Of a stretch of 64,000 nucleotides of DNA, positions 35,323 through 47,275 are shown piece by piece. Within the stretch, counting starts at the first letter, position 1. Each line of letters starts with the position of its first letter. Source of the DNA: Angiostrongylus vasorum (lineage: Eukaryota > Nematoda > Chromadorea > Rhabditida > Metastrongylidae); the NCBI GenBank assembly GCA_018806985.1, contig JADANN010000315.1:744001-808000 (forward strand), given 5' to 3'. The notes below the pieces were generated by a model. It made no database searches, was not told the DNA's origin, and was given only the letters and a program-made list of their open reading frames with translations. Made by a program: the position numbers and the translations under genes.

Positions 35323-36191
35323 ATGGACGCACCAATCAAAGTATTCGATGATGGATCGCAGTTTCTCTCAGCAGTTACCGATTTTTCTGCGCAAAGGAAG
35401 GAGGAAACAACAGTAAGATCTCGTTCATATAAGTGTATTTAGAAAAATTACTTCAATGGGAACGATATTTTTCAGAAATCAATAACCCCGTTGGCTAACC
35501 CTACTAAAAGTGCAAACAAAATGCCTATCACAGCAAGAAGTCGCTCGACTCCTGGCAGATTAAGTAAGTTACAAGAAGAGTATGTTGGCGTTCTTCGCAT
35601 TTATTAAAGAAAAGGACAAAAAGTAAGAAAACGGTGTAAGTCGAGACCTAATAGAAGCAGGGTGAAAAGAGCTCACGAACATAAGATACATGCACAGTTA
35701 GTGAACTAAGTATATGGAACAACATAAGAATAACTAGCTTTGCATTTAAAAGATCAAGGGGTTAGTTATTTCTGATGAATAGTGTCTCAGCAAGCGGGTG
35801 ATCCACCACGACGCGAACGACGCTTTCCAGAAGTTGTATATGAAGTTGTGGTCGTTGGTAACGTTGGTGTTGAGAACGTCGCAGCTACCAGTGCAGCATT
35901 CACCTCCTCCTAAAATGAATAGTTTTACAGTCGAAGTAGTGAAGTCTTCTCCTCCAGATTTCCACAAGAATATCCTGAACTAGGACCATATCATGACAGG
36001 TTCATTTGCTATCGATTTCTGTGCATGTCAGCTTACATGTAGATTTCCGATGCTTGAAATAACTCTTTTCACATTCCCAGTCATAATATCAAAAATTGGA
36101 CTTGTTTCCTACCATTTCAATTCCATGATTTTTTGTTTGTACAGGACCTATAGAACAAAATTCTCGACCAGTTCCTAACTTTCGCAAATCT
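35323..36191 (+). CDS. unrecognised basic protein, first three exons
   Basis: Exon 1 35323-35412 (MDAPIKVFDDGSQFLSAVTD), exon 2 35476-35563 (SITPLANPTKSANK, RSRSTPGR) and exon 3 36145-36191 (PIEQNSRPVPNFRKS). All boundaries are GT-AG, and phases agree (0, then 1, then 0). The product is Ser/Pro/Arg/Lys-rich and looks disordered, in the style of a microtubule- or chromatin-associated N-terminus, but I recognise no family. Later exons are not confidently placed; 38560-38710 and 40145-40220 are candidates on the same strand. Confidence 0.55.
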
Positions 36192-37334
36192 GTATGTTTC
36201 GTCCTTTAGATTTTCGAAAACACTTTACTACTTGGTTTATCTAAGCATAGTATTCAGCACAAATGCCACTTGAAGAGTAAAGTGAACTAAAACTCCGTTT
36301 CAAGTCTTGAACGCCTGAACGTAGACTTCATAAGGGGAAGATCATCTGATATAACTCGAATAACGCCATAACACTATATTTGGTAGGAACAGTAACGCAA
36401 TACTACGAGTAAGTGAGAGGAGGTCCAGCAACAAATCAATTGCCGACAACTTTTCTAGGACACAAACGATATACTGTGTTGCATAAACACACTAGTTTCC
36501 ACTGGTGCATTCTCTACAGTCACCTTTCAAGAGGGATTCTGCTCCTTTCATCTTCATCGGTCGAATAGTCGAGTAATGGCAAGAAATGCTGGTGTCCAAA
36601 AGAAATCCTAGTTAGACGAAACGAAGCTTCCCTCTCACCTAATCGGGACGGTGCCTACTTGTAGTGAAGGGAGTCCTAACGCGGCTGCCTAAGAAATTCA
36701 AGAGGCACCACGTTCATGCAGCCTTCGAAACATCAATCAGGAAAGAAGACATTAAATCTCAAATCAGCCTTTGAGTGTGTGCATAACACATGGCGCCAGG
36801 ACATCTAAGCAAATAAATAAATATAGGAAGCTGACCCTCCCTTTCATAGACTCGCTGGTCCGTCCGTCGCATGAGAGGGACTTGTTGCGTACTTCAAATC
36901 CACCTGGCAGAGCTTCGCCATGTTTCAGAACTTTCGTATTCCAGCATAATTCCACTAGTCCTGCGATTATCTGTAATTTTCATACAAATCATGTCTTGCT
37001 ACTACTAGTGTGTACCTACCATCGTGAAATATTTAGCGGAGCAGCGTGGACGAAAAAACTAGAGGGAAAACGACGAATAAGAGTCAATACTGTTTAAACA
37101 AACTCAAATAGCATTAATTTGTAAAAGCAATTATCACCTGAACAATGGAAGAGCCGATGGAGACACGTGCCGAAATCGCAAGTATTTTCAGATTTGGACA
37201 AATCCTTCTTCGTTGACACAGTCTAAAATCGCTATCAATCGGAAACATCCCGCATCCGTCCTCTTTCTCGTAGACATGATTCAGCTATACGAAGATAGAA
37301 TGAAAACTGACGAACCTATTCACTACTTAACAAG

Positions 37335-37370
<36 letters not shown>

Positions 37371-37617
37371 GTATGTACGTATATATACATATATATATAT
37401 ATATCATACATACACACACATGTGTATGAAAACACATGAAGGGGTGAAGTAACATCTTCAAAAATTGGAATATCTTCAATTCGGTGCTCGTGATAGAGCC
37501 CACATGAAGGGGTGAATCACTTTCTGGTAACTGTATACTTAGAATCAATGCATATTGCTGCGAGCATGTCAAATAAAGAACAATGTTCGGCGGTTCTGCT
37601 TATTTGTTAAAGGATAA
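36192..37617. other. probable intron or intergenic DNA
   Basis: No supported exon. Contains an AT microsatellite at 37337-37404. The open frame 36771-37097 has no recognisable content. Confidence 0.4.
37337..37404. repeat. (AT)n microsatellite
   Basis: Interrupted AT repeat with ACATATGTATGTACGT insertions; flanked on the right by TACACACACA. Confidence 0.95.
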
Positions 37618-37893
37618 ATAAAAGGATAAAGCTCTCGACGTTGATCAATCCTTGAGGGATGCGCCATGCATTCCACTTTATTAACCATCGTTTAGAGGTG
37701 ACTGAATGCATATTTGGCCTTTACAATTACTCGCGATGGCCTACGCATCTATCAAGTCAGTGCTGCTATCCTCCAAGACAAGTCTGGTGCTAACTTGCCG
37801 ACCCCTGATGGATGGAAAGCTTGGTGGGCCATGGGCGCGCGATCAATTCCACGTGTGTTGCAAGGCGCCTGCGACCACTGTGCCACACGCGCC
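37618..37893 (-). repeat. SINE family A copy
   Basis: Full-length minus-strand copy; 3' end at the left (aggataaagctctcgacg), tRNA-like head at the right (reverse complement of accactgtgccacacgcgcc). Close to the family consensus, so its open frames (37706-37933 and others) are repeat-derived. Confidence 0.9.
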
Positions 37894-38559
37894 CTACTGG
37901 GCGGCCTACTTGCTTAACATAAAAGATATTTAATGCACTGTTCTAGCTTTGAGGCACTTGTTTTTGCAAAATAATTGACATATTCAATACTCCGAAATGG
38001 GATGAAAAGTTCCTGATATTTCAGGGCATTTCGAAAGGACAGAGGAGATGAGACAATGAATTAGTCACAATTGTATGTCAAACACAAACATAAATAGGCT
38101 AACCGGCCGGCCTGAAGAATCTTAGTAACTGAGAGAGACGCGATTCGGACAAGTCACATCGTGGCACTACTGCTTCTTCCCGCTGACGTCTATCTTGCTC
38201 ACGAGGAGTAGAAAATCCGGGTATTACCTCATCTCGGGGCAACTTTCTACAGTATACAGTGATAAAGGATAAAAGATGCACTAATCGTAGAAAGGAATAA
38301 CCACGATAAAGAAGAAAATGAAAACAAAAAACAGACCTAGAATATGCAGATCTCATAAGTTCAACCACTACACAGCATGGTGCCGACACCGAGTTGTTCT
38401 GAAAAGCAATGGACTTAACTACATAATGAGAGCATAGAACTAGGAAAAGAGAACTACCCAGAAGAGCTCTAACACATTGCTTGAGTAGTATTAATGGTAA
38501 CATTACAAGGATAAAAATGACAGAAGTATCACTTATGAACTTGTTCTCGAGTTATCTAG

Positions 38560-38800
38560 TAACTCTTCGGAGAGATTCTGCACACAGCAAACGTGGGGTC
38601 GACAACGGGGAAGAGAAGTGGATCTCCATTCGGGATAGTACAGCGGGCAGACGCCATGCGATTGGCAAGGACGTGCACAGCACCACCCACGTGACTCCTG
38701 ACGGTTGCGTTCCCGTTCTCGGTAACTTCTACCCATTGAAGAACCCAGAAAATCTTGGAGAAGCTCTAGTTCGTCTTCAGCGGATCTTTTTTACATATAG
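38560..38800 (+). CDS. possible exon(s), frame uncertain
   Basis: An unusually GC-rich stretch with two plus-strand frames that both look like protein. One reads DNGEEKWISIRDSTAGRR and later PVLGNFYPLKNPENLGEAL; the other reads TTGKRSGSPFGIVQRADAM. The minus strand is open too. One of these is probably an exon of the gene starting at 35.3 kb, but I cannot choose. Confidence 0.3.
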
Positions 38801-38889
38801 GTAGGGACCTGTTTGATGTTTGCATATGGAAGGCAAGCACTAGCGTTGTATTCATTTACAAGAAACTGCTCCAACCTTTACACTGTCGT

Positions 38890-38985
38890 TTACATTATAT
38901 ATGTACATATATATATGCATGTATATACGTACATATATAATGTATATAAATGGGTATAATTTGAATATACACATATATGTAAACA
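38890..38985. repeat. AT/TACA-rich simple repeat
   Basis: Imperfect TATATGTACATA-type repeat directly upstream of the next SINE. Confidence 0.9.
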
Positions 38986-38987
38986 TA

Positions 38988-39268
38988 AAGGATAAGAGTT
39001 AAGGCCGCCGGCGTCGATCAATCATTGAGGGATATGCTGTGCATTCGAGTTGATTGAACATCGTTTGGAGGTGAATGAATGCATATTGGGGCTTTAAAAT
39101 GACTCGCCTTGGCCTACCGATGTATAGATCCAGTGCTGCTATCCTCCCAGACAAGTCTGGACCAATTTGCCGACTCCGGAATGATGGAAGGCGTGGTGAG
39201 CCATGGCCGCCGGGATCGATTCTACGTGTGTTGCAGGGCGCCTCCGACCACTGCGCCACACGCCCCCT
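38988..39268 (-). repeat. SINE family A copy
   Basis: Minus-strand copy, 3' end ggcgtcgatcaatcattgag at the left and head (accactgcgccacacgcccc complement) at the right. Simple repeats flank both ends, suggesting insertion into an AT-rich satellite. Confidence 0.9.
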
Positions 39269-39287
39269 ATGTGTATGCATATGTACG

Positions 39288-39345
39288 CGTATATATATAT
39301 ATATATAATATATATATTTATATATATATATATATATATATATGT
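39288..39345. repeat. (AT)n microsatellite
   Basis: Tract of TATATA with a single inversion of phase, adjacent to the SINE head. Confidence 0.95.
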
Positions 39346-39949
39346 AGGCAAAGGCAATATAGCGCTCGTTCTCGATAGAATGGTATTTCTATAGTGAAAT
39401 CGTTTAGGACATTTTGCATATATTTCTCTTTCTTATTCCAAACGTGTACTTTATTCTATCTCAAGTTATTTGACCCTGTCCCACATTGATAATACTTCAC
39501 TACCGGGCACGCCACTCGGCTCGACACTGAGCCATTGAGGTCATCCGTTGGATATTAGTCAGGCCCCATAGCAATACCGTCCGACCTCAGACACGCGTGA
39601 AGATCGCCATCGTCCATCCTCATCACTTTTTTTCTCCATTTGTTTTCCCCCTTGATCATCGCCCCTCACAACTTCCATTTCCTCAGGCCGCGAGTCATAT
39701 GTGGTAGACATTGTGGCCTGTACTACCTCTATGAAAATCGCATTTTTTCGGCGTTTATTTCGGCGAACAGCATATTTCTACCTGAACCTCTTGTTATCAA
39801 TCGATAGCTTATCCAACACAGACGCTGTGGTGACTGTGATCCTTGAAAAAGGTGTTCTCCACATTTGGTATCTTCAAAAACAGGTGCTGACAAGTTCGTT
39901 GGTAGTGAATTTGTCTAGTAATTATTTGCTACTTGAATCCCAGTTGCAG

Positions 39950-40060
39950 TTGTGAATCATGGCTACCGTATGGGATTATAAATAATGCCGAAGTGTCCTT
40001 AATATAAGCCACAAAGCACTTCCAAGTGCTGATAGCAATGTGATTTTTATGGTGGACATA
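39950..40060 (+). repeat. repeat family E, short relative
   Basis: Shares gtgaatcatgg, acttccaagtgctgatagca and the following tggtggacat block with the copies at 22558 and 28865. Confidence 0.45.
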
Positions 40061-40144
40061 ATAACACATAGAAAATAGTAGCACGTACATATCACTACAG
40101 CAAAGGACTCTCTTCTTTAACTGTGACATTTTTTAACTCTCAGG

Positions 40145-40221
40145 TTCTCTTACTGCTGAAAAAATTATGGCATGTCTTCGAAAAACCAGCAAGCCAGCAG
40201 CAGACATGAAAAAAAGGTGTC
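40145..40221 (+). CDS. possible internal exon
   Basis: After a good acceptor (ttaactctcag) the frame reads SLTAEKIMACLRKTSKPAAD, then MKKR at a GT donor (aaaaaaag, then gtgtcatc). Lys-rich and in line with the basic gene beginning at 35.3 kb, but the linkage is unproven. Confidence 0.3.
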
Positions 40222-40840
40222 ATCGTGCCCTCTATGTACTCAAAATTATGCGTCGGTGGATACGTGTTAACCCTCTCGCGATGACACCTAGTTTCACAGT
40301 TTCTTGCGCATTTTGCGGTTTTTCGCATTTTCGAAGTTGGCATCTAAGAGCGAAGTAGTTTCCGGAAGTCAAGACTTCCGTGGAGTGCAGAGTCAGCATT
40401 GGCGTGGCGTTTCAAAGTCCGTCAGCAATTTGGTCGCCGGATCACGCTAATGCGCGTGAAATATATTGCCCATTTTAATAGACTGCATAAATGACGTTGG
40501 TGATTCCTGGAATTGATCTTTCTGTCATTGGGATTCCGGTTACAGGGTTCGAAATTCTTCGTAGTGTAGGAGACCTTTCTGGTGAATAAATCATGCCTTT
40601 ACTTCACAATTCCAAAACTAGGAACGGTCTACAGCAATGACGAGTGGGTAAAATATCCATGGCACATTGATAATAAAAAATGCAATGGATGGACCAGATG
40701 GAGTAAAAAAAGAAAGTTCACTGCTATTTTGGCTCCACATATTAATAATAGTCGTAAAATATCTACTGTTAAAATACTGGGAAGCTCTAATGGTACCTAT
40801 GGTACACAATACGCTACTGAACTAATAAAAAGAAGAATAA

Positions 40841-41079
40841 AGCTCTCGGCGTTGATCAATCTCTGACGGATTCGCCACGCATTCGACTTCATTAAACATC
40901 GTCTGGAGGTGAGTGAATGCATATGTAGCCTTTACAATGACTCGCTGTGGACTACCGATGTATCGAGCCAGTGCTGCTATCCTCCTAGACTAGTCTGGTA
41001 ACAATGTTGGTGAGCCGCAGAAGCGGGAACCGACCCCATGTGTATTGCAAGACGCCTCGGACCAATGGGCCACAAGCGG
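40841..41079 (-). repeat. SINE family A copy
   Basis: Minus-strand copy; 3' end agctctcggcgttgatcaat, head decayed (gaccaatgggccacaagcgg). About 35 bp are deleted after the tctggtaacaa block. Confidence 0.85.
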
Positions 41080-41375
41080 CCATATTTATGTGGCTGTCCA
41101 AGCAGTGAATTTGGACGTGAGGAGATGACGAGCTGAAAGAGATCACAAAGCCGGAAGCAAGCTGAGACATCGGAAAGTGTGATACCACAATGTATAGCAG
41201 GAATCCTAAATATAACCGAGGTGATCTAAATAACACTTGTTGTCTGAAAAAAAGATTCAATTCAAGGAAACCGAAGTAAAAATTACTGCTGTTCCATACA
41301 CGGAACGAGTTGTAGAACCACTGAGATTGTTTACTACAGAGACCTAGAAGGTTGGATTAGAAACCCATTGTTGTT

Positions 41376-41840
41376 TTATGCCTTTAAATCTTTCGTTACC
41401 TTAGGAAAACATACTTCTGTGTTCATAAATGGCAACAATGTTTTTGCTTTAACATGAATTTGTACGCAGTTTAGCTTCTCGACTAGAAATGAAAAAAAGG
41501 CTAGGTTCCAAAGAATAAAACATCTCTGTTGAAGAGCTTGCAATGTAACTGGTTTCAAAAGTTTTATAAATGAAAACGCTGAACGGAGGCTCAGAGATGA
41601 TCCGTTGCCAGCGATAATATAACAGTGGTAAGGACGTGACACGAACAAACCCGGGAACAACCATTCAGGAACATTGGACAAACCACGTTGAGTAAAATAA
41701 CAGGTCGGGAACAACTCAATATGACTGCAAAGGCAAAAGGTCTCTAGAAAGAGGTTCGGCATGAATTGGACGAAAAGCGGCGAGTCGATGTTTTGTAGCC
41801 AGTTCCCGGTTGGAATAATACTACCATTTCTCCGTAGCAT
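41376..41840 (-). CDS. unrecognised 154-codon open frame
   Basis: The second-longest single frame in the window. Phe/Leu/Cys-rich and partly hydrophobic; no signal peptide, ordered membrane segments or motif I can name. It sits in repeat-rich DNA with no splice partners. Probably chance or a decayed element. Confidence 0.2.
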   Translation of the reverse strand: MLRRNGSIIPTGNWLQNIDSPLFVQFMPNLFLETFCLCSHIELFPTCYFTQRGLSNVPEWLFPGLFVSRPYHCYIIAGNGSSLSLRSAFSFIKLLKPVTLQALQQRCFILWNLAFFSFLVEKLNCVQIHVKAKTLLPFMNTEVCFPKVTKDLKA

Positions 41841-42282
41841 TTGATGTTCGAGTTAAAGTGGACTCTATGAAACAAATAAAAATGTTCTAAGCAAGGCTCT
41901 TAAGGTGATGCACCAAGAAATGTACCGATTTCGCTTCTGAATGAGGTTACAATGATTTTTTTTTTCTCATCAGGCGGATTTCGTCAAAAACTGCAACCAC
42001 AGGTTAAACAACCAACATCAGAAAAGGAACACCGAGCACCTTCAAATTCATTAACAAAGCTAACTGCAGGCCAAAATATGAGTGATGGAATCTGAAGATG
42101 AAAATCGACAATGTACATATTTAATAATCTAACCTCAGGCAACGTGCTATTAGACCTTCCCTCCAACCGCCTTCCACCTTTTTCAGGGAACTTTTTGGCG
42201 AATTACAAAGAAAATCTTTGCCATAGGAAGACTAATTCTGAAACTTTCACCAAAAATTTAAGCCATACAGCAGTTCATGACT

Positions 42283-42440
42283 AAATGTGGGGGGAAGGTA
42301 TTCCCGTGCATCGACTTGCGATGTACAGAAAGGGGTTTTTCTCTTGTGATATTCAACAAGCTGAGAACATCCAGATTTTCAAACGATGGTCCAACTAGGA
42401 ATAAACCTATGCCAGCTGTGATTGCAATCAAGGAATAGCC
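42283..42440 (+). repeat. repeat family C, partial copy
   Basis: Shares the attcccg, then cgatgtaca, ggggtttttctc and caagctgagaa blocks with 4320-4410. Confidence 0.45.
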
Positions 42441-42542
42441 TTCGTAAGAATTCAGCGGACCGCATTCCGATGGGCAAGGACAAGTGACTAACCATGTCTA
42501 ACACTTGTAACACCTAACATAGCCGTTCTGCATTCATTTGTT

Positions 42543-44447
42543 CATTCAGGAGTTCATATAGTTATCACACTACTGTGCATCCAGTTTTTTCCTCGGAAAT
42601 GCAATGTGCTGGGCTCTCGAAGGCCGTGAAAAATATCCCACAATCAGTAAACCCGGTTCTTATTTTGAACAGATAGAAGCATGTTGGGAAATATCCTTAT
42701 GTCTTGCAGCAATTCATAGGGACGAAAGAGGTAATGAAGAGAAATACACGTTACCTGGTTTGATCCAAGAACTCAATCTTGCCACTTTACAGAGCAGCTA
42801 GGCAAAATAGCGCATAATTTTTGTTCGAAGGCCAAACCAAAACATTGAGACAACCAATAACGAAAAATGTTTAGGTGAAAGGATTCATCTGAACTGCAGT
42901 CCATATCGATTACTACCATGCACAACTGATTGAGTCGACGGAGATGGCCTTTCGAGAACATCTGTCCTGCAATCCACAACTCTCTCTCCTGGTTTCGAAA
43001 TCTCTAATTAGCAGCAAAGAGTTAATACTCAAGAAAATGTCATAAATACGTCTGCCACTGAAATTGATAACTTGCATGAGCAAGAAATTTATAGAGACGA
43101 GGAAGTAGAAACTAAGAGCGACATCGTTTACCCCTACTGCGTAACAAAGCTTAACTACTGCGACCACTGTGAAATCAAAGTAATGTAAGAGCTCATAGCC
43201 TCTTCAAAAGTGATGATTTTAAAGCTAATATAGTATAAGAAAAACCATCTCGCCTCAGATATCGGCAGCAAACTTCCTGAGTCGTCTGGGTGGTGCAGTT
43301 GGTGTAACCACGGAATCCGAAATTTCTTAGACGCGTACTCATCGTATCGGGCCAAAGACGCATCCTCAGTCCAACGACAAGAGGCTGAGTTTCTTATCAA
43401 CTCTACGGCTTAACACCAGTGCCAAAAGAATTTGGGAAATAATCCGTTGAACACACTAGTATATTGCAATATTGGAGAAAACTGCAGTGGTTACACCAAA
43501 ATGCAAAAAAAACGGCACACAGAATCTTTCCGGTAGGAAACAACTGAGCTAACAGAGTGAAACTCCAATTTTAACAATGTTTTGCGCATGAAAAACACTT
43601 GTCACACTCGTGGGGGCTGAATATGTCTCTGGTCCACTATGGTAGTTATGCGTTTAAGAAAGGTCGTGTTCCGTAGTTACACCAACCGTGCCACACAGAC
43701 GACTCAGGAAGTTTGCTGCCGATATGAGGCGATTGTTCTCTTATACTATATTAGCTTTAAATTCATCACTTTTGAAGAGGCTATGAGCTCTTACATTACT
43801 TTGACTTCACAGTGGTCGCAGTAGTTAAGCTTTGTTACGCAGTAGGGGGTAAACGATGTCGCTCTTAGTTTCTACTTCCTCGTCTCTATAAATTTCTTGC
43901 TCATGCAAGTTATCAATTTCAGTGGCAGACGTATTTATGTCATTTCATTAAATAGTAACTCTTTGTTCCTAATAAAGCATTCTAAAACCTGAACAGAGAG
44001 AGAGATGTGGATTGCAGGACAGATGTTCTCTAAAAGGCCATCTCCGTCGACTCAGTCTGTCGTACCTGGTAGTAATCGATATGGACTGTAGTTCACACCA
44101 ATCCTTTCACCTAAATATTTTTCGTTCTTGGTTGTCTTCAGATGGGTCATTGTTTTGGTTCGGCCTTCGAACAAAATTATGCGCTATTTTGCCTAGCTGC
44201 TCTACAAGTGGCAGATTGAGTTCGGGGATACGACCAGGTACAGTCTATTTCTCCTTATTACCTTTTTCGTTGTTGTAAATTGCTCCAAGACAAGGGTGTT
44301 TTCCAATGTGCACCTATCCGTCTGGAATAAGAACCGAGTTGACTGATTGTGGGATATTTTTTCTCAGCCTTTGAGAGCCCAGCACATTGCATTTCCGAGG
44401 GGAAAACTGGATGCACAGTAGTCTGGTGTCTACATCAACTCCTGAAT
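42543..44447. repeat. large inverted duplication (arms about 0.78 kb)
   Basis: Left arm about 42543-43320 and right arm about 43663-44447 are reverse complements over nearly their whole length, around a spacer of about 340 bp. Matching pairs include the ends (actactgtgcatccag at left, ctggatgcacagtagt at right), aaatagcgcataat / attatgcgctattt and ggatgacagg-type blocks near 42955 and 44020. Divergence is moderate, with small indels. No transposase is encoded. It could be a long terminal-inverted-repeat element or a local inverted duplication. Open frames inside (43155-43400 minus, 43639-43824 plus) are mirror images of one another. Confidence 0.85.
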
Positions 44448-44923
44448 GAAACTATATAAATTTGTGCTTAACATAACCACTTGTTTTATCTCTAAAATAT
44501 GCTTTTCCTCCTCATCGTAATATGATGTTATCGTTGAAGTGAGGGATTGTTCAAGGCTTGTTCACATGTGTAAATCCTTACCATTTGTCTTTGTTCATCA
44601 AGAGAACATTACCTCATGGTGTGTGCCGGGAGATTTTTGTGTTTCCAGGAGTTTATAGTTTATTGCAACTACTGTTTAACCGTTTATATCACAGTTTCTG
44701 TGTCTTAACAGTATCATTTAGGCGCAATGTACACATCTTCATACCAAGACCATAAATTAGCGCTTCATTATAGTTGATCACAACGAACAATAAAAGAACT
44801 ACTTTATAGCTTTACTTGACATAACAGACAACTCTCGCAGTGGTTTAGTGCTTTAGCTTCTCTGGTGAGAGTTTGCTACTGAGAAACCGTTGTGTTCTGT
44901 GAGTGTTCATTTCCTGAGCAAGG

Positions 44924-45504
44924 ATGAACATGCTTAGAAGGGATTCGACATTCCAGGCGTCAAAGGGTTAGTCTTCGTAAGAAATCTCTACTATCTTGGA
45001 GGAAACTTAGCAACAAGTGGCCGAACCTACCTCCCTTCACCCACCTTTGTCTATCAAGCAAATGGCTGCCACTGAAGGTAATGTGGGATGAGCCTGACAA
45101 CGTTTTCTGCCGACTCGACTCCAAGGTAGAAGTTTTGCCAAACAAACAACTCATCGGCTTAGTGGAAAATTTACCGAGACTTTCACTTTTGACTCGCAGA
45201 ATGTGAGTCGCTGATGTAGGTTCATAGAATGAGTATTAATACTTCTTTTCTTGAATGCTAATTAGTGCTTCATTTGTCACTGAGCGCTGTTTTGATTGTT
45301 CGAATGCCACACTTGACGATTCGCCGAGTTATGACTGCCTAACGGGAATCGATCTGCTAGTAAGCATTATTTCTGGATGCGTTCTTCCAAATACACGTAA
45401 GGCTCCGTGGTTTCGGAAAGATGGTAGAGAAATGGGACTACAGACCAAGAGAGTATTTTAGAGAACCTCCACGGTCATCTCCTTGCTCAGTGCTACAATG
45501 GGAG
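44924..45504 (+). CDS. unrecognised multi-exon gene
   Basis: Exon 1 44924-45202 starts MNMLRRDSTFQASK, runs through KWLPLKVMWDEPDNVF and ends LPRLSLLTRR at an ATGTGAGT donor. Exon 2 45266-45359 reads ASFVTERCFDCSNATLDD to CLTGIDLL. Exon 3 45402-45504 reads APWFRKDGRE then WDYRPREYFREPPRSS to VLQWE. Splice phases agree (2, then 0), and introns are 63 and 42 nt, typical of nematodes. Two single-base breaks, at GGG 44965-44967 and AAA 45430-45432, each need one base fewer. Four cysteines lie in exon 2. I recognise no domain; it may be a lineage-restricted gene. Downstream exons are uncertain (see 45961-46029). Confidence 0.6.
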
Positions 45505-45960
45505 GTGCGCTGGTTTTATTCCCGTAGACCTGCATTGAATTTGCTGGTGTTTTAGTTTAATTTTGCTGCACCGTTTCGACATGTCCCTCTTGGAGGCCGA
45601 CCACTGAGTCACCTCACCAAATTTGCCCAAAAAAGTGATCCAGGTTAATTTACAACTTCACATTGGACCATAGAAAAAACGAAAACGTTGTGTGGTGTCT
45701 ACGGTTGTGGTTTCATATTCGTTGTATCAACTAGAGTCAAAGGTTTCCTTAGCATAATATGTCGTCCAGTCACACCATAAATGTAAATTTCTGTCTTTTT
45801 GCAACACAAGAGAAGATTTTTTAGTGTAGTGCCGTTTGATTCGACTCTATGTGCGAATCCTGACCATTAAACTAGTCTTTTCTTCACTTTTTTTCAGGTG
45901 CTCAGTTATTTAATGCGGTAATGCGAACTTGAACTATGAACTAAGCACCGTTGCGGCGTC

Positions 45961-46029
45961 GCTTGATTGTTAATATGTTGGACCCCGAACTCGAAGGACT
46001 TAGTGAAATAGGAGTATTACCAATAAAGG
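45961..46029 (+). CDS. possible downstream exon of the 44.9-kb gene
   Basis: Frame RRLIVNMLDPELEGLSEIG, then VLPIK, runs into a strong donor (aataaag, gtgagtgag). A clear acceptor with matching phase was not found, so it may instead start a new transcript at the ATG at 45978. Confidence 0.35.
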
Positions 46030-47275
46030 TGAGTGAGAAGTTTGGAAAGTGAGTATGAAGCAGAGATGGAGCTTACATTTATCGCCTCTGCCTTTCGTGT
46101 TGTGAAACTTTTATATTGTAACTTGCTTGATTTGAGTACGCATCCCCAAAACTCCTTACAGCATTTGTATGGAGGCTTCTCACATTTTCATTCAGAAGCG
46201 AACACATTGAAAACAAGAACGGAATCGCGGCAGAATCTGTAGAGCACACGATGAGAAGTAGAAGTGAATAACGCGAACCAAGCATTCGACGACAGTGGTG
46301 TGGTGAACAGCAAGGATGCGATTCTGAATATGCTGTTCGGCGCTTAGTCTTGCTTGGTTTTGCTAGTATGAACGCATTTTATGAGTTATAGATCGTAATT
46401 TTTTCCTATAGTGTGGCACATCAACGCCCATATGGCTTATGTGATCACTTCTACTCAGCTTTTTTTCATTTGATCAGGCACTGAAATACTTCCGATATTT
46501 TTTTTTATCATGAGTGTTTTTTTACTTTCTCGTTTTCTTTTACCCCCTATTCAGCACCTTAATTTCCTCAGAAATCCTCACTATCTGCATTGCAATAAAT
46601 GTTTTTTCCAAACTCAGGTTATTTTATTGATGACTAAGTTTTCATCGTCGGCTTTCGCCAACTCAAGGAAATGAACAAATCTATGGCCACTGACGACCAG
46701 TCAGTGGCTTTTATGAAGGCGATGGTTGTCGATTTGCACTGCTTGGCTTAATGTTGCTCCTACTCATAAATCGATAACCAGTATTCCACTGTTTTACTAA
46801 CTTTGAAGGAGTCTGTTGTCGAAAACGTTTTGTTGCGGCTAACATTTGGGCTGCTTGGCCTTTTTTTTGCCGCAGTGGTTCAAATCGGATTCTTCCGCAC
46901 TACAGTCTCTCTTCTCTCGTACCCTTCTACTTCCAAAGGTGATAACAATGAATGATCTGAAAGTTTATGTCTCAAAGAGTTATCACCAAGGATGTGAACT
47001 GTTTCGGTATCAATAGGCATTGATTGATTTCGACGTAATGGCATCGGTTCGTTTGTATGAATAGTAAAAGTTCCCTATCGGAGCTCCGTAACATGTTCCG
47101 AATTTTTCTGAAACGTATGCAAATCATAGCGATTCGGACGTGCTACTTATGTAAATTGTGTGCTGATACTGGTATGTGTGATTGGCAAATTCCATTGAAA
47201 CGTTCTCTTTATATTCTGCTGCAGCACCACCTTAGTTCTAAAACAAACCTCAGTTATAAATTTTTATCTTATAAA
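46030..47275. other. intergenic, little recognised
   Basis: A possible short coding stretch near 46198-46272 (EHIENKNGIAAESVEHTM then a stop) follows an acceptor-like ttcattcag and could end the preceding gene. Otherwise AT-rich with no recognisable feature. Confidence 0.35.

Noticed and set aside
37706..37933. Open frames near 37.7-37.9 kb as genes
   Set aside because: They lie entirely within a SINE family A copy; the same translated pattern recurs at 12.4, 39.1, 47.3 and 55.1 kb.
41376..41840. 154-codon minus-strand frame as a real gene
   Set aside because: No recognisable domain, no splice context and repeat-rich surroundings; kept only as a low-confidence entry.
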